In this document: piece after piece, positions 8,093 through 16,731 of the stretch
How the letters are laid out: every line of letters begins with the position of its first letter
Numbering within the stretch: the first letter of the stretch is position 1
Origin: an uncultured Clostridia bacterium
Lineage (GTDB): Bacteria > Bacillota > Clostridia > Christensenellales > Borkfalkiaceae
Reading direction: 5' to 3'
Length of the DNA: 64,000 nt
Assembly (NCBI GenBank): GCA_944338165.1
Contig: CALVLN010000002.1
Location: 186,001 to 250,000 of the forward strand
Translations under genes and position numbers: made by a program
The notes under the pieces: generated by a model
What the model was told of the DNA's origin: nothing
Seen by the model: the letters and a program-made list of their open reading frames with translations, nothing else
Databases searched by the model: none

Positions 8093-8127
8093 GGCGCTCT
8101 GTCTCTCCTTTGCTCAGTTTCACCACC

Positions 8128-8156
8128 ATTTTACGACAAATTCTGCCGTTTGGCAA
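8128..8156 (-). promoter_or_regulatory. Promoter of trmL
   Basis: TTGCCA, a 17-nt spacer and TAAAAT on the minus strand, about 35 nt upstream of the trmL start. Confidence 0.65.
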
Positions 8157-8210
8157 GGGCTTTCTCCGAAAAATACGGAATTTTACCGTTCTTCCGCCGC
8201 ATGTCCCGCA

Positions 8211-8238
8211 CAAGAAAAGCCCGGCGCTTGCGCCGGGC
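8211..8238 (-). terminator. Terminator downstream of ypeB
   Basis: Minus-strand hairpin GCCCGGCG / CGCCGGGC with a CAAG loop followed by TTTTCTTG. It lies about 110 bp after the ypeB stop; nothing coding is seen in between. Confidence 0.7.
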
Positions 8239-8347
8239 CTTATGCCGCAGAGAATGCAAACCCGATCAAAGGCGGAAATCGGGACGTTCATGTTTTGCTG
8301 CCGCGGCGAAAAAGCGCGGTCCGCATCCTTCCCTTACGGCATCAGCG

Positions 8348-9943
8348 TTATCGCAGATATTTTCCGCCCGCGCCGTTGCAGACGCAGAACACCTGCACTT
8401 CCTCACCCGTTTCCGCATCCACATAGATGAGGAATTGTTCTTCCCCGTACAGACAGTCGAACTCGTAACAGAGGCGCTCCCTCCCGTCCACGGGCACGAG
8501 GGAAAGGAAGGCCGCGCGCACGGTGAGGGCGGGCGACAGTTTCGCCTCTGCCTCGGCGCGAGTGAGCTGCGGCGCGCAGGCGCGTCCGTCCGTATGATTC
8601 ATGAGATACTTCGAGCAATCGAGCCCCGTCACTTTGCCGCGAGACTCGCACACCCGCACGAGCACCATGTCCGAATAGATGCGCACGCCGCTCTGCATCG
8701 GAACGTAGGCGATCTGCGCCGCCGCCCCCGTATCGGCAAGCCATACCGCGGACATGCCCTCCATGCCGAGGCCGGAAAGGTATTCGCGGGCGATGAGATC
8801 GCAGGTCGTCAGGTCAAAATTCTTTTCCGTGCATGCGCCGTACGCCTCAAAAAACGCCAGCCTGCCGCCCCGCTTGGTGATCTGGGCGAAGATCTCTGAG
8901 CCGTCTTCCCGTTCGATCAGGAAATTATAGCAGGCGATCTCCCGCGTGACCGTCTCGCCCGCGCGCGTCACGCTGCGGACATGCTCCCCGGAAAAGTATT
9001 CTTTGAGCATTTCTTCCGCCGCCGCTGCATCCACTTCTTCCAGGCGGAAAAGCTGATTTTCTTCCACGTTCCCCTCCTCGGAGAACGGCGGTTCGACCGC
9101 ATAGTCGGGGCGGACGTGCGTCTCTTCCCCGAGCAGATCGAACCTGCCCTTTACGTCGCCGCCCTTGCCGGAAAGGAATTCCGCGATCTGCGCGGGCGTG
9201 ACGTGCGCAGCGAGGTCGTTGAGCTCCCCGCTCATGCGGGAATTGACCGCATAGAGATACGCGACCGTATTCTGTTCCTCTTCCGTAAGCGTCCCGCCGG
9301 CAGAAAGATGCGCAAGCAACGCCCGCGCAAAGGCATTGGTGCGGTTGATAAAGAGAGAAAGATCCGCCGCCGTCACGCCGTCGACAGGGCAGCGTTCGAG
9401 TGCGCTTTCCAGCAGCGCGCTGTCCACAAGCACTTCGGTGAGAAGGCGGCGCTGCTCCTCCCGCCCCGCGCTGACGCGCAGTTTCTGCAAATTCCCGTTC
9501 AGATCTTCGGAAACGGAAACCATCTCATACAGGTTGGCGCGGAATGCATTCTCCGCATCGCAGGCATATCCGTTCATGCGGAAGATGCCTGCCGTCACCA
9601 CGGTGGTGAGCGCAAGGCAGGCAACGCCGAGCACGATGACCGCCGCAAGCCAGCCGCCGATGCCGCCCTCCTTTTTCCCCTGTTCGCGGCGGCGCCGTTT
9701 CTCTTCGCGCCGTGCCGCTTTTTCCTGCGCACGGCGCTGCCTGCGTTCTTGCTTCTGTTCGTCTTCCGCAAGCGACGCTCTCGCCGCCGCTTCCCGACGC
9801 GTTTCCGCCGCCGCCTCGAGTCGGGCTGCCGTTTCGGCATGTTCCATCGCGCGGCGGGCAGCCGCTTCCGCCTGCGCTTCATGCGATGCGCCGGTGATGC
9901 GTTCCACCTTTTCCGCTCCGCTTGACAACTTTTCTTCTTCCAT
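8348..9943 (-). CDS. ypeB: YpeB, germination protein required for SleB
   Basis: Forespore inner-membrane protein needed for incorporation and stability of the cortex-lytic enzyme SleB in spores. A single membrane segment (about residues 97-118, WLAAVIVLGVACLALTTVVTAG) is followed by the YpeB extracytoplasmic region and C-terminal PepSY repeats ending LIYVDAETGEEVQVFCV. The protein is 531 residues, longer than the roughly 450 usual for YpeB, because about 95 residues precede the membrane segment. They are rich in Ala, Glu and Arg and look like a charged cytoplasmic coiled coil. The gene follows sleB by 9 bp, the classic sleB-ypeB pair, and so is probably forespore-expressed from the same sigma-G promoter. 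Confidence 0.92.
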   Translation of the reverse strand: MEEEKLSSGAEKVERITGASHEAQAEAAARRAMEHAETAARLEAAAETRREAAARASLAEDEQKQERRQRRAQEKAARREEKRRRREQGKKEGGIGGWLAAVIVLGVACLALTTVVTAGIFRMNGYACDAENAFRANLYEMVSVSEDLNGNLQKLRVSAGREEQRRLLTEVLVDSALLESALERCPVDGVTAADLSLFINRTNAFARALLAHLSAGGTLTEEEQNTVAYLYAVNSRMSGELNDLAAHVTPAQIAEFLSGKGGDVKGRFDLLGEETHVRPDYAVEPPFSEEGNVEENQLFRLEEVDAAAAEEMLKEYFSGEHVRSVTRAGETVTREIACYNFLIEREDGSEIFAQITKRGGRLAFFEAYGACTEKNFDLTTCDLIAREYLSGLGMEGMSAVWLADTGAAAQIAYVPMQSGVRIYSDMVLVRVCESRGKVTGLDCSKYLMNHTDGRACAPQLTRAEAEAKLSPALTVRAAFLSLVPVDGRERLCYEFDCLYGEEQFLIYVDAETGEEVQVFCVCNGAGGKYLR

Positions 9944-9952
9944 AACTCCTCC

Positions 9953-10663
9953 TTACATGGCAAAGACGTGCTTGCCGATCACGATCACCGTCGGGCGGCT
10001 GAAGATCCAGGCGCTCGTCGCCACGGCGGGATTATAATAGTAGAGGCAGCCGTACGTGGGATCCCAGCCGTTCATGGCGTCACGCGCGGCGTCGTATGCC
10101 GTCTGATTGGGTTCCAGATTGATCTGCCCGTCGGAAACGGCGGTAAATGCCCCCGGCTGATAGATGACCCCCGCCACCGTGTTGGGGAAAGACGGGCTCT
10201 TGACGCGGTTTAAGATGACCGCGCCGATGGCGACCTGACCCGTATAGCATTCGCCGCGGCCTTCCGCATAGATCGCCTTTGCCATCAGATACAGATCGGA
10301 CGAATTGTATTGCCCCGTGCCGCTGCCTCCGCCGGCAAGCGCCTGATAGGAATCGTTCATGCCCAGCGCCTTGTACGTCGCCTTGCCGACGATGCCGTCC
10401 GCCGCAAGGCCGTTCTTCTTCTGAAAAGAAAGCACGGCGCGCCGGGTCCCCGAGCCGAAGATCCCGTCCACCGCGCCCGTATAGTATCCCCATTGTTTGA
10501 GCCTGCGCTGCACTTCCTTGACCTCCCCGCCCGTGCTGCCCTGGCGCAGCACCGCCGCCTGCACGGAAACGATCTGCACGGCGGGCGCTGCGCAGAGCCC
10601 TGCCGCCGCGGGGACGGTAACTGCGCACAGAGCCAGCGCGGCGATCGCAATTGCTTTTTTCAT
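9953..10663 (-). CDS. sleB: Spore cortex-lytic enzyme SleB
   Basis: Lytic transglycosylase that degrades spore cortex peptidoglycan at muramic-lactam sites during germination. 236 residues: a signal peptide (MKKAIAIAALALCAVTV...), a PG_binding_1 domain (about 44-100, GSTGGEVKEVQRRLKQWGYY...) and the Hydrolase_2 catalytic domain (about 125-236) with the catalytic glutamate in AIYAEGRGE. The start is the ATG after CAGGAGGAGGCAT; an in-frame extension of 56 codons upstream crosses the spoIIR terminator and is rejected. Followed by ypeB. Presence of this pair shows the organism makes endospores. Confidence 0.96.
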   Translation of the reverse strand: MKKAIAIAALALCAVTVPAAAGLCAAPAVQIVSVQAAVLRQGSTGGEVKEVQRRLKQWGYYTGAVDGIFGSGTRRAVLSFQKKNGLAADGIVGKATYKALGMNDSYQALAGGGSGTGQYNSSDLYLMAKAIYAEGRGECYTGQVAIGAVILNRVKSPSFPNTVAGVIYQPGAFTAVSDGQINLEPNQTAYDAARDAMNGWDPTYGCLYYYNPAVATSAWIFSRPTVIVIGKHVFAM

Positions 10664-10699
10664 ATGCCTCCTCCTGTTTGCTTGACGATTTTCTACCCA

Positions 10700-10728
10700 C
10701 AATTTGCGCAAAGGCAAAAAAAATATGC
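10700..10728 (-). promoter_or_regulatory. Candidate sigma-G promoter of sleB-ypeB
   Basis: On the minus strand GCATA, 17 nt, CAAATTG. The -35 fits the sigma-G consensus GHATR fully and the -10 fits CATNHTA at five of seven places. Sigma-G control of sleB is established in Bacillus; the assignment here is inference from sequence. Confidence 0.4.
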
Positions 10729-10755
10729 AAAAAAAGCGGGAGCCTTCGCTCCCGC
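10729..10755 (-). terminator. Terminator after spoIIR
   Basis: Perfect eight-pair stem GCGGGAGC / GCTCCCGC with a GAAG tetraloop, followed by seven T on the minus strand. It isolates sleB from spoIIR transcription. Confidence 0.93.
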
Positions 10756-10760
10756 CCGTC

Positions 10761-11288
10761 TCAGGCAAAAAATTCGCGGATGATCTCCAGGATCTTGCTT
10801 CTGTATACGATGTCCGTCTCCCCGCCCGCAAAACAGAGAGGCGGATAGACGACGCACCACCAGTTGTCCCCTTCGCCGCTGCCGAGTTCCACGATGACGG
10901 CGTCGTACACGCCCGCCGTAAGCGTCACGCCGCCGTAAACGCGCGTGGGGAACTCCTCCCGCCGCAGCTCCGCCCGCGCACCGTAAGAAAAACCATTTTC
11001 CCGCAGCACCGCTTCGGCGGCGCGCACGGCGCCCGGAAGCGCCGCTCCGACGCGCTCCATCGCCTCGCTTTTCTCCGTACACGACGCCACGACGGGCGTA
11101 AGGAAGGAAACGATCTCATCCCGTACCAGGTATTTGACCGCCTGATCCTCCTCAGAATCGGAATTGGCGCGGATGTGGATGCGCAGATACGCCTCCCGCG
11201 GGGTCTCCTCCCCGCCTGCCTTGCCGCATGCGAGCACCAGCGCCGCAACCGTACATACAAGCAGGACGCATACCCAGATCTTCTTCAT
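10761..11288 (-). CDS. spoIIR: Stage II sporulation protein R
   Basis: Secreted signalling protein made in the forespore; it activates the membrane protease SpoIIGA in the mother cell so that pro-sigma-E is processed. 175 residues with an N-terminal signal segment ending near VLACGKAGG (a possible lipobox). The family landmarks RIHIRANSDSEEDQAVKYLV and GDNWWCVVYPPLCF are both present. The ATG follows GGAGGTGTTTTC; this ribosome binding site lies in the 3' arm of a hairpin described separately. It sits between mnmA and sleB on the same strand but is bounded by its own promoter and terminator. Confidence 0.95.
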   Translation of the reverse strand: MKKIWVCVLLVCTVAALVLACGKAGGEETPREAYLRIHIRANSDSEEDQAVKYLVRDEIVSFLTPVVASCTEKSEAMERVGAALPGAVRAAEAVLRENGFSYGARAELRREEFPTRVYGGVTLTAGVYDAVIVELGSGEGDNWWCVVYPPLCFAGGETDIVYRSKILEIIREFFA

Positions 11289-11295
11289 GAAAACA

Positions 11296-11348
11296 CCTCC
11301 GCAAAGACACTTCGCGGAGGTTATTGACAAACGATCTGTTTTTGATAC
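11296..11348 (-). promoter_or_regulatory. spoIIR leader: candidate sigma-F promoter and Shine-Dalgarno-masking hairpin
   Basis: On the minus strand GTATC, 15 nt and GTCAATAAC resemble the sigma-F consensus GYATA-N15/16-GGYRANAMT (4 of 5 and 7 of 9). Immediately downstream CCTCCGC (11320-11314) can pair with GCGGAGG (11302-11296), and that 3' arm contains the spoIIR Shine-Dalgarno. A transcript started from this promoter would begin near 11313, after the 5' arm, so only transcripts reading in from mnmA could form the hairpin. Confidence 0.4.
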
Positions 11349-11351
11349 CTG

Positions 11352-12461
<1,110 letters not shown>

Positions 12462-12511
12462 TTAATTTTACCATATTCGGCGAAAAAATGGAAGCTTTTT
12501 TGCCGCGAATG

Positions 12512-12520
12512 TGGTATAAT
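12512..12520 (+). promoter_or_regulatory. Extended -10 promoter of tRNA-Arg
   Basis: TGGTATAAT, an extended -10 element, 37 bp before the tRNA. No good -35 is found at 16-18 nt, consistent with an extended -10 promoter. Confidence 0.6.
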
Positions 12521-12556
12521 AAGCGATGTCGCAAAGAAGTTGCGGCGCGGCAGCCT

Positions 12557-12633
12557 GTGTCCGTAGCGCAATTGGATAGAGTAACGGCCTCCGACGCCGT
12601 AGGTTCCGGGTTCGACCCCCGGCGGGCACACCA
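12557..12633 (+). tRNA. tRNA-Arg (anticodon CCG)
   Basis: Complete cloverleaf with encoded CCA. The acceptor GTGTCCG pairs with CGGGCAC (one G-U pair). The anticodon stem ACGGC / GCCGT encloses CTCCGAC, giving anticodon CCG at 12591-12593, and the T arm contains GGTTCGACCCC. It decodes CGG and stands alone with its own promoter and terminator. Confidence 0.96.
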
Positions 12634-12636
12634 CCA

Positions 12637-12669
12637 AAGCCGGATGAGTTTTCCGCTCATCCGGCTTTT
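12637..12669 (+). terminator. Terminator of tRNA-Arg
   Basis: AAGCCGGATGAG and CTCATCCGGCTT form a twelve-pair stem directly after the tRNA, followed by TTTTCCTTTT. Confidence 0.9.
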
Positions 12670-12735
12670 CCTTTTGCTTTTTGCCGTCAACGGAAAAACA
12701 TAAAAATTTTTTTTCGGGCGACGCCGGCATGTTTA

Positions 12736-12763
12736 TTGCCCTTCCGAAAGAGGTATATATAAA
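12736..12763 (+). promoter_or_regulatory. Promoter of hsp20
   Basis: TTGCCC, 16 nt and TATAAA. No CIRCE inverted repeat (TTAGCACTC-N9-GAGTGCTAA) is present. The leader of about 80 nt carries AAGGAGG and CTCCTCC close together, 60 nt before the true Shine-Dalgarno. Confidence 0.5.
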
Positions 12764-12851
12764 ATGAACGAAGGAGGAACTCCTCCCGAGGCAAAAATAT
12801 CAACAAATGGGCTTCCCCCATCTGCACCTTCAAAAAAGGAGAGTGACGATT

Positions 12852-13268
12852 ATGAAAACCAATCTTATGAAAACCTATCCGCACGACTATTCCCTGTTCG
12901 ACGCATTCGACGATTTCTTCCGCCCCATGTTTGCCGACGAACACAACGAACTCAAAACGGACATCAAGGAATCTGACGAAGGGTACGACCTGGAGATCGC
13001 CGTTCCCGGCTATCAGAAAGATCAGATCAAGATCTCGCTGGAGGACGGCTATCTGACCGTCTCGTGCGCCAAGACCACCAAGGAAGAGGAAGGCAAGAAG
13101 CATTACCTCAGAAAAGAGATCTCCGAATCCTGCCAGCGCAGCTATTACGTCGGCACGGATCTCTCGCAGGAGGATATCAAAGCCAAATATGAAAACGGCA
13201 TGCTCATCCTCTTCGTCCCCAAGACGACCAAGAAGGCCGTTCAGTCCAACCTCATCGCCATCGAATGA
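12852..13268 (+). CDS. Small heat-shock protein Hsp20 (alpha-crystallin domain)
   Basis: ATP-independent holdase chaperone that binds unfolding proteins as cytosolic oligomers. 138 residues. The N-terminal arm has the YSLFDAFDDFFRPMF pattern, and the alpha-crystallin domain runs from about residue 35 (KTDIKESDEGYDLEIAVPGYQKDQIKISLEDGYL, given here only for placement) to the C-terminal ENGMLILFVPKT signature. The start follows AAGGAGAGTGACGATT; an in-frame ATG 15 codons upstream lacks a ribosome binding site. The gene is monocistronic. The leader may hold a regulatory fold, described among the findings. Confidence 0.94.
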   Translation: MKTNLMKTYPHDYSLFDAFDDFFRPMFADEHNELKTDIKESDEGYDLEIAVPGYQKDQIKISLEDGYLTVSCAKTTKEEEGKKHYLRKEISESCQRSYYVGTDLSQEDIKAKYENGMLILFVPKTTKKAVQSNLIAIE

Positions 13269-13306
13269 TCCCCGTCTTCCCGTTTCGGGGATCCGGCAAA
13301 GCATGA

Positions 13307-13343
13307 AAAACGCCGCCGCGCTCTTTGCGCGGCGGCGTTTTTT
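13307..13343. terminator. Bidirectional terminator between hsp20 and degV-like gene
   Basis: AACGCCGCCGCGC pairs with GCGCGGCGGCGTT, with a T run on the right and an A run on the left, serving both convergent genes. Confidence 0.92.
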
Positions 13344-13372
13344 ATAACGGACATGCCCATGCCGTTTGCAGT

Positions 13373-14281
13373 TTACTTCACCGTACGGCGGTCCTTCCCC
13401 CAGAAAAAGAGCGCCACCGTCCCCGGGCCGACGTGCGAGCCCGTGCACAGATCGTAATATTCAAGCACGACGTCTTTGGCGCCGAGCGCGCGCACCATAT
13501 CCGCGACTTCCAGCGCATCCTGCTCGCAATCGCCGTGCGCAATATAGGCGACGTGCTGCCCGGGATCGACGGCAAACTTCGCATATTCATCCGCGAGGGC
13601 ACGCAGCGCGCGTTTTCTGCCCCGCTCCCGCGCATAAAAGGCGATTTTGGCGGGGCGGGATCCGTCGGCGCGCAGAATGGGCTTGATGTTGAGGAGCGAC
13701 CCCGCAATGGCGAGTACCGCCGAAACGCGCCCGCCCTTGCGCAGATATTTCAGATCTTCCACGGTGAAAAAACTGTTGACGCAATACGCGTTGGCCTCCA
13801 CCCATTTCCGGCACGCCTCCGCGCTTTCCCCGCGGTCGCGCTTTTCCGCGGCGCGGATGGCGAGGATCCCCTGTCCGAGCGAGGCGTTGGCGCTGTCGGC
13901 GACAAAGACCCTGCCGCCGCCGAATTCCTCGTCCAGCATCTCCTTGGCGCAGAGCGCCTGGCGGTACGTCCCGCTCACGCCCGCCGAGATGGTGATGAGC
14001 AGCACGTCGCGCCCCGCAAGCAGCGAAGGGCGCATCGCATCGACGAAGGTCTGGGCGCCGATGAGCGACGTCTTGCATTCGGCGCCGCCGCGCATGCGCG
14101 CGTAATATTCCTTCGCGATGCCGGAAAACGGCCGCTCCTCCCCCGATGCGGGGTCGGGATAACAGCACATATCCTCTCCGTTGACCGTGCAGTGATAGGG
14201 AATGACTTTGATGCCCGTGCGCTTCACCGTCTCCGCGGGAAGATTGGCGGAAGAATCGACAAACAGATCGAACGATTTCAT
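13373..14281 (-). CDS. DegV family fatty-acid-binding protein
   Basis: 302 residues. The N-terminal domain starts FDLFVDSSANLPAETV and contains the lipid-contacting TSLIGAQTF and ISAGVSGTYRQA segments; the C-terminal domain has VEDLKYLRKGGRVS and ends with VGPGTVALFFWGK. DegV/FakB proteins bind a fatty acid and present it to the kinase FakA for phosphorylation. Clostridia carry several paralogues, and no fakA is visible nearby, so the ligand is unknown. The start is the ATG after AGGAGGAGAGT; the open frame upstream is rejected. A weak promoter (TTGCGG-N17-TAAAAA with the TGTGG prefix) lies about 50 bp upstream. Confidence 0.92.
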   Translation of the reverse strand: MKSFDLFVDSSANLPAETVKRTGIKVIPYHCTVNGEDMCCYPDPASGEERPFSGIAKEYYARMRGGAECKTSLIGAQTFVDAMRPSLLAGRDVLLITISAGVSGTYRQALCAKEMLDEEFGGGRVFVADSANASLGQGILAIRAAEKRDRGESAEACRKWVEANAYCVNSFFTVEDLKYLRKGGRVSAVLAIAGSLLNIKPILRADGSRPAKIAFYARERGRKRALRALADEYAKFAVDPGQHVAYIAHGDCEQDALEVADMVRALGAKDVVLEYYDLCTGSHVGPGTVALFFWGKDRRTVK

Positions 14282-14551
14282 ACTCTCCTCCTGCCGTGCC
14301 GAACGACGCGGCGTTGTTTTGTTTGATTCTCCCCATATTTTTACCACATTTTTCCGCCGCCCGCAAACAAAAGGCCGCAATTTCCGCTCTATCCTTTCGC
14401 CGCGCCCCTCCACATTGCAGGCCGGGCGCTCTACCCCTCGCCCGCCGCCTCTACGCAGAGTAGAGCCGCCCGCAGACGGCAGTCATTCCCGCGTACGGCA
14501 GGATGCGCTGAACTGTTCTCACAAATTTTGCAACTTTTTTTCCGATTGGTC
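14282..14551. other. Intergenic region between divergent DegV and EF-G-like genes
   Basis: No gene is seen. It holds the weak DegV promoter near 14331-14360 and, at its right end, the EF-G-like promoter listed separately. A hairpin, CTCTAC with GTAGAG near 14450-14467, is the only structure noticed; I cannot assign it. Confidence 0.6.
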
Positions 14552-14579
14552 TTGATTTTTTCTCAAAACACGATATAAT
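14552..14579 (+). promoter_or_regulatory. Promoter of the EF-G-like gene
   Basis: TTGATT, a 16-nt spacer and TATAAT, about 50 bp before the start codon. Confidence 0.75.
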
Positions 14580-14628
14580 GATAGTATGCAATCATTTTGC
14601 ACCGCAAATCAAGACAAAGGGGAATATT

Positions 14629-16674
14629 ATGAGTACACCTGCAACTGACATCCGTAACATTGCCATCATCGGGCACAGCGGCGAGGGGAAGACCACGCTC
14701 TGCGAGGCCATCCTCTTCAACGGCGGCGCCATCGAGCGCATGGGCAAGAGCGACCTGGGCACGACCGTGTCCGACTTCGACGAACAGGAGATCGCGCGGA
14801 AGATGTCCATCTCCCTCTCCGTTGCCTATACGGAGTGGAAGGGCGTCAAGCTCAACCTGCTCGACGTGCCCGGATTTTACGATTTCGAAGGCGAGTTCAA
14901 CGAGGCGATGCGTGCCTGCGGCGCGGCGCTCGTGGTGCTCGGCGCGGGCGGCGACGTCTCCGTCGGCGCGGAAAAGGCGATCTCGCAATGCCTGAAAGCG
15001 CAGAAACCGATGATCATCTTCATCAACGGCATGGATAAGGAAAACGCCGACTATGCGGGCACCCTGCGCGCCTTGCAGGAAAAATACCACGGCAAGATCG
15101 CCCCCATCCAGCTCCCGCTCATCGAAAACGGCAAAATGACGGGTTACGTAAACGCGCTCACGGACAAGGCGTACCGCTTTACGGGCGCCGGACCCGAGGA
15201 GATCGCCATCCCCGAAGAATGCAAACCCGAGCTGGAATCCATGCTCTTCACGCTCACGGAGACGGCGGCGGAAAACGACGACGTGCTGCTGGAGACCTAC
15301 TTTGAAAAGGGCGAACTGACGCGCGAGGAGATCATCCACGGCATCCGCAAGGGCATCTTTGCCATGAACACCATCCCCGTGATGGCGGGCAGCGCCTTGC
15401 AGAACCGCGGCGTCATCAACCTGATGAACGAGATCGTAAAATACATGCCCCAGGCGGTGGAGCGCCGCGCGCTGCCCGCCAACGACCTTACGACCGGGCA
15501 GGTCACGGCCGTCACCTGCAAGCCGGAGAAGCCGTTCGCGGCGCAGGTGTTCAAGACGGCGGTCGACCCGTTCGTCGGCAAACTCAATTACTTCCGCGTC
15601 AACCGCGGCGTCATCAAAGCAGGCATGACCGTACTCAACTCCACGACGGGCACGCAGGAGCGCATCAGCTCTCTCTACATCGTGCGCGGCAAGAAGCAGG
15701 AACCCGTGAACGAGCTTTCGGCAGGCGACATCGGCGCCGTCTCCAAACTCGCCAATACGAACACGGGCGATACGCTCTGCGACGAAAATACGCCCGTCCG
15801 CTTCGACCCCATCCTCTTCCCCAAGCCCGTCCTCTTCATGGCGGTATACGCCAAGACGCGCGGCACGGAGGATAAGATCTTCAGCGGGCTCTCCCGCCTC
15901 GCCGAAGAAGACAAGAGCTTTTCCGTGACCAAAAACCCCGACACGGGCGAAACGCTCATCGGCGGGCAGGGCGAAGTCCATCTCGACGTCATCTGCAAAA
16001 AGCTGAAAACCAAGTTCGGCGCCGACGCAGACCTGCGCCCGCCCAAGATCGCCTACAAAGAAACCATCCTCTCCACCGCCACGGCAGAAGGAAAGTACAA
16101 GAAACAGACGGGCGGCCACGGCCAATACGGGCACTGCAAGATGCGCTTCGAACCGTGCGAAAACGACTTCGAGTTCGCCGAAGAAGTGGTCGGCGGCGCC
16201 GTGCCCAAACAATACATCCCCGCCGTCGAAAAAGGCATCATCGAATGCCTGCCCCACGGCGTGCTCGCGGGCTACCCCGTCATCCGCATGCGCGCGGTGC
16301 TCTACGACGGCAGCTATCATGAAGTCGACTCTTCGGAAGCCGCCTTCAAGGCGGCGGCAGAGCTCGCCTTCAAGGAGGGCATGAAAAACGCCCGTCCCGT
16401 CCTTTTGGAGCCCATCTCCCGCCTCAAGATCGCCGTCCCCGAACAATATCTCGGCGACGTCATGGGCGATCTGAGCAAACACCGCGGCCGCATCATCGGC
16501 ACCGACATTCAGGACGACATGCAGATCATCACCGCGGAGGCGCCGCAGGCGGAGCTTTTGACGTACGCGACGACGCTGCGCTCCATGACGCAGGGAAGAG
16601 GCAAGTTCTCGGAAACGTTCGAACGCTATGAACAGGCGCCCGACAGCGTCCTGCAGAATTTGAAAGCGCAGTGA
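14629..16674 (+). CDS. Elongation factor G paralogue (EF-G-like translational GTPase)
   Basis: 681 residues with the five-domain EF-G layout: the G domain to about 270, then domains II-V including the domain IV loop GGHGQYGHCKMRF and the C-terminal MGDLSKHRGRI. The P-loop is GHSGEGKT (residues 15-22) and the switch II motif DVPG (79-82). The G4 guanine-recognition motif reads NGMD (133-136) where EF-G has NKMD, a loss of the usual lysine. The switch I region (KMSISLSVAYTEWKG) is of the divergent bacterial EF-G type rather than canonical FusA. The gene stands alone rather than in the rpsL-rpsG-fusA-tuf operon, so it is a second EF-G, possibly acting in recycling, back-translocation or stress. 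The start follows AAAGGGGAATATT. Confidence 0.88.
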   Translation: MSTPATDIRNIAIIGHSGEGKTTLCEAILFNGGAIERMGKSDLGTTVSDFDEQEIARKMSISLSVAYTEWKGVKLNLLDVPGFYDFEGEFNEAMRACGAALVVLGAGGDVSVGAEKAISQCLKAQKPMIIFINGMDKENADYAGTLRALQEKYHGKIAPIQLPLIENGKMTGYVNALTDKAYRFTGAGPEEIAIPEECKPELESMLFTLTETAAENDDVLLETYFEKGELTREEIIHGIRKGIFAMNTIPVMAGSALQNRGVINLMNEIVKYMPQAVERRALPANDLTTGQVTAVTCKPEKPFAAQVFKTAVDPFVGKLNYFRVNRGVIKAGMTVLNSTTGTQERISSLYIVRGKKQEPVNELSAGDIGAVSKLANTNTGDTLCDENTPVRFDPILFPKPVLFMAVYAKTRGTEDKIFSGLSRLAEEDKSFSVTKNPDTGETLIGGQGEVHLDVICKKLKTKFGADADLRPPKIAYKETILSTATAEGKYKKQTGGHGQYGHCKMRFEPCENDFEFAEEVVGGAVPKQYIPAVEKGIIECLPHGVLAGYPVIRMRAVLYDGSYHEVDSSEAAFKAAAELAFKEGMKNARPVLLEPISRLKIAVPEQYLGDVMGDLSKHRGRIIGTDIQDDMQIITAEAPQAELLTYATTLRSMTQGRGKFSETFERYEQAPDSVLQNLKAQ

Positions 16675-16689
16675 CCCGCTCAAAACAAA

Positions 16690-16723
16690 AAGACGGCTTC
16701 CCCTCGGGGAAGCCGTCTTTTTT
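16690..16723. terminator. Bidirectional terminator after the EF-G-like gene
   Basis: GACGGCTTCCCC pairs with GGGGAAGCCGTC; a T run follows on the right and an A-rich run precedes on the left, serving also the convergent methyltransferase. Confidence 0.92.
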
Positions 16724-16731
16724 ACATGCTT

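Noticed and set aside
7980..8291. 103-codon minus-strand frame with CxxC pairs near the trmL start
   Set aside because: It overlaps the start and promoter of trmL and the ypeB terminator and lacks a ribosome binding site.
12764..12976. ORF MNEGGTPPEAKIST... ahead of hsp20
   Set aside because: It starts at the promoter -10, has no Shine-Dalgarno and runs out of frame into hsp20.
14400..14550. Hairpin upstream of the EF-G-like gene as a small RNA or riboswitch
   Set aside because: Only one short stem and no recognised class; no evidence beyond base pairing.
14563..16683. 706-codon minus-strand frame over the EF-G-like gene
   Set aside because: Exact antisense of a clear GTPase; Val/Asp/Arg/His-rich translation typical of antisense GC-rich DNA.
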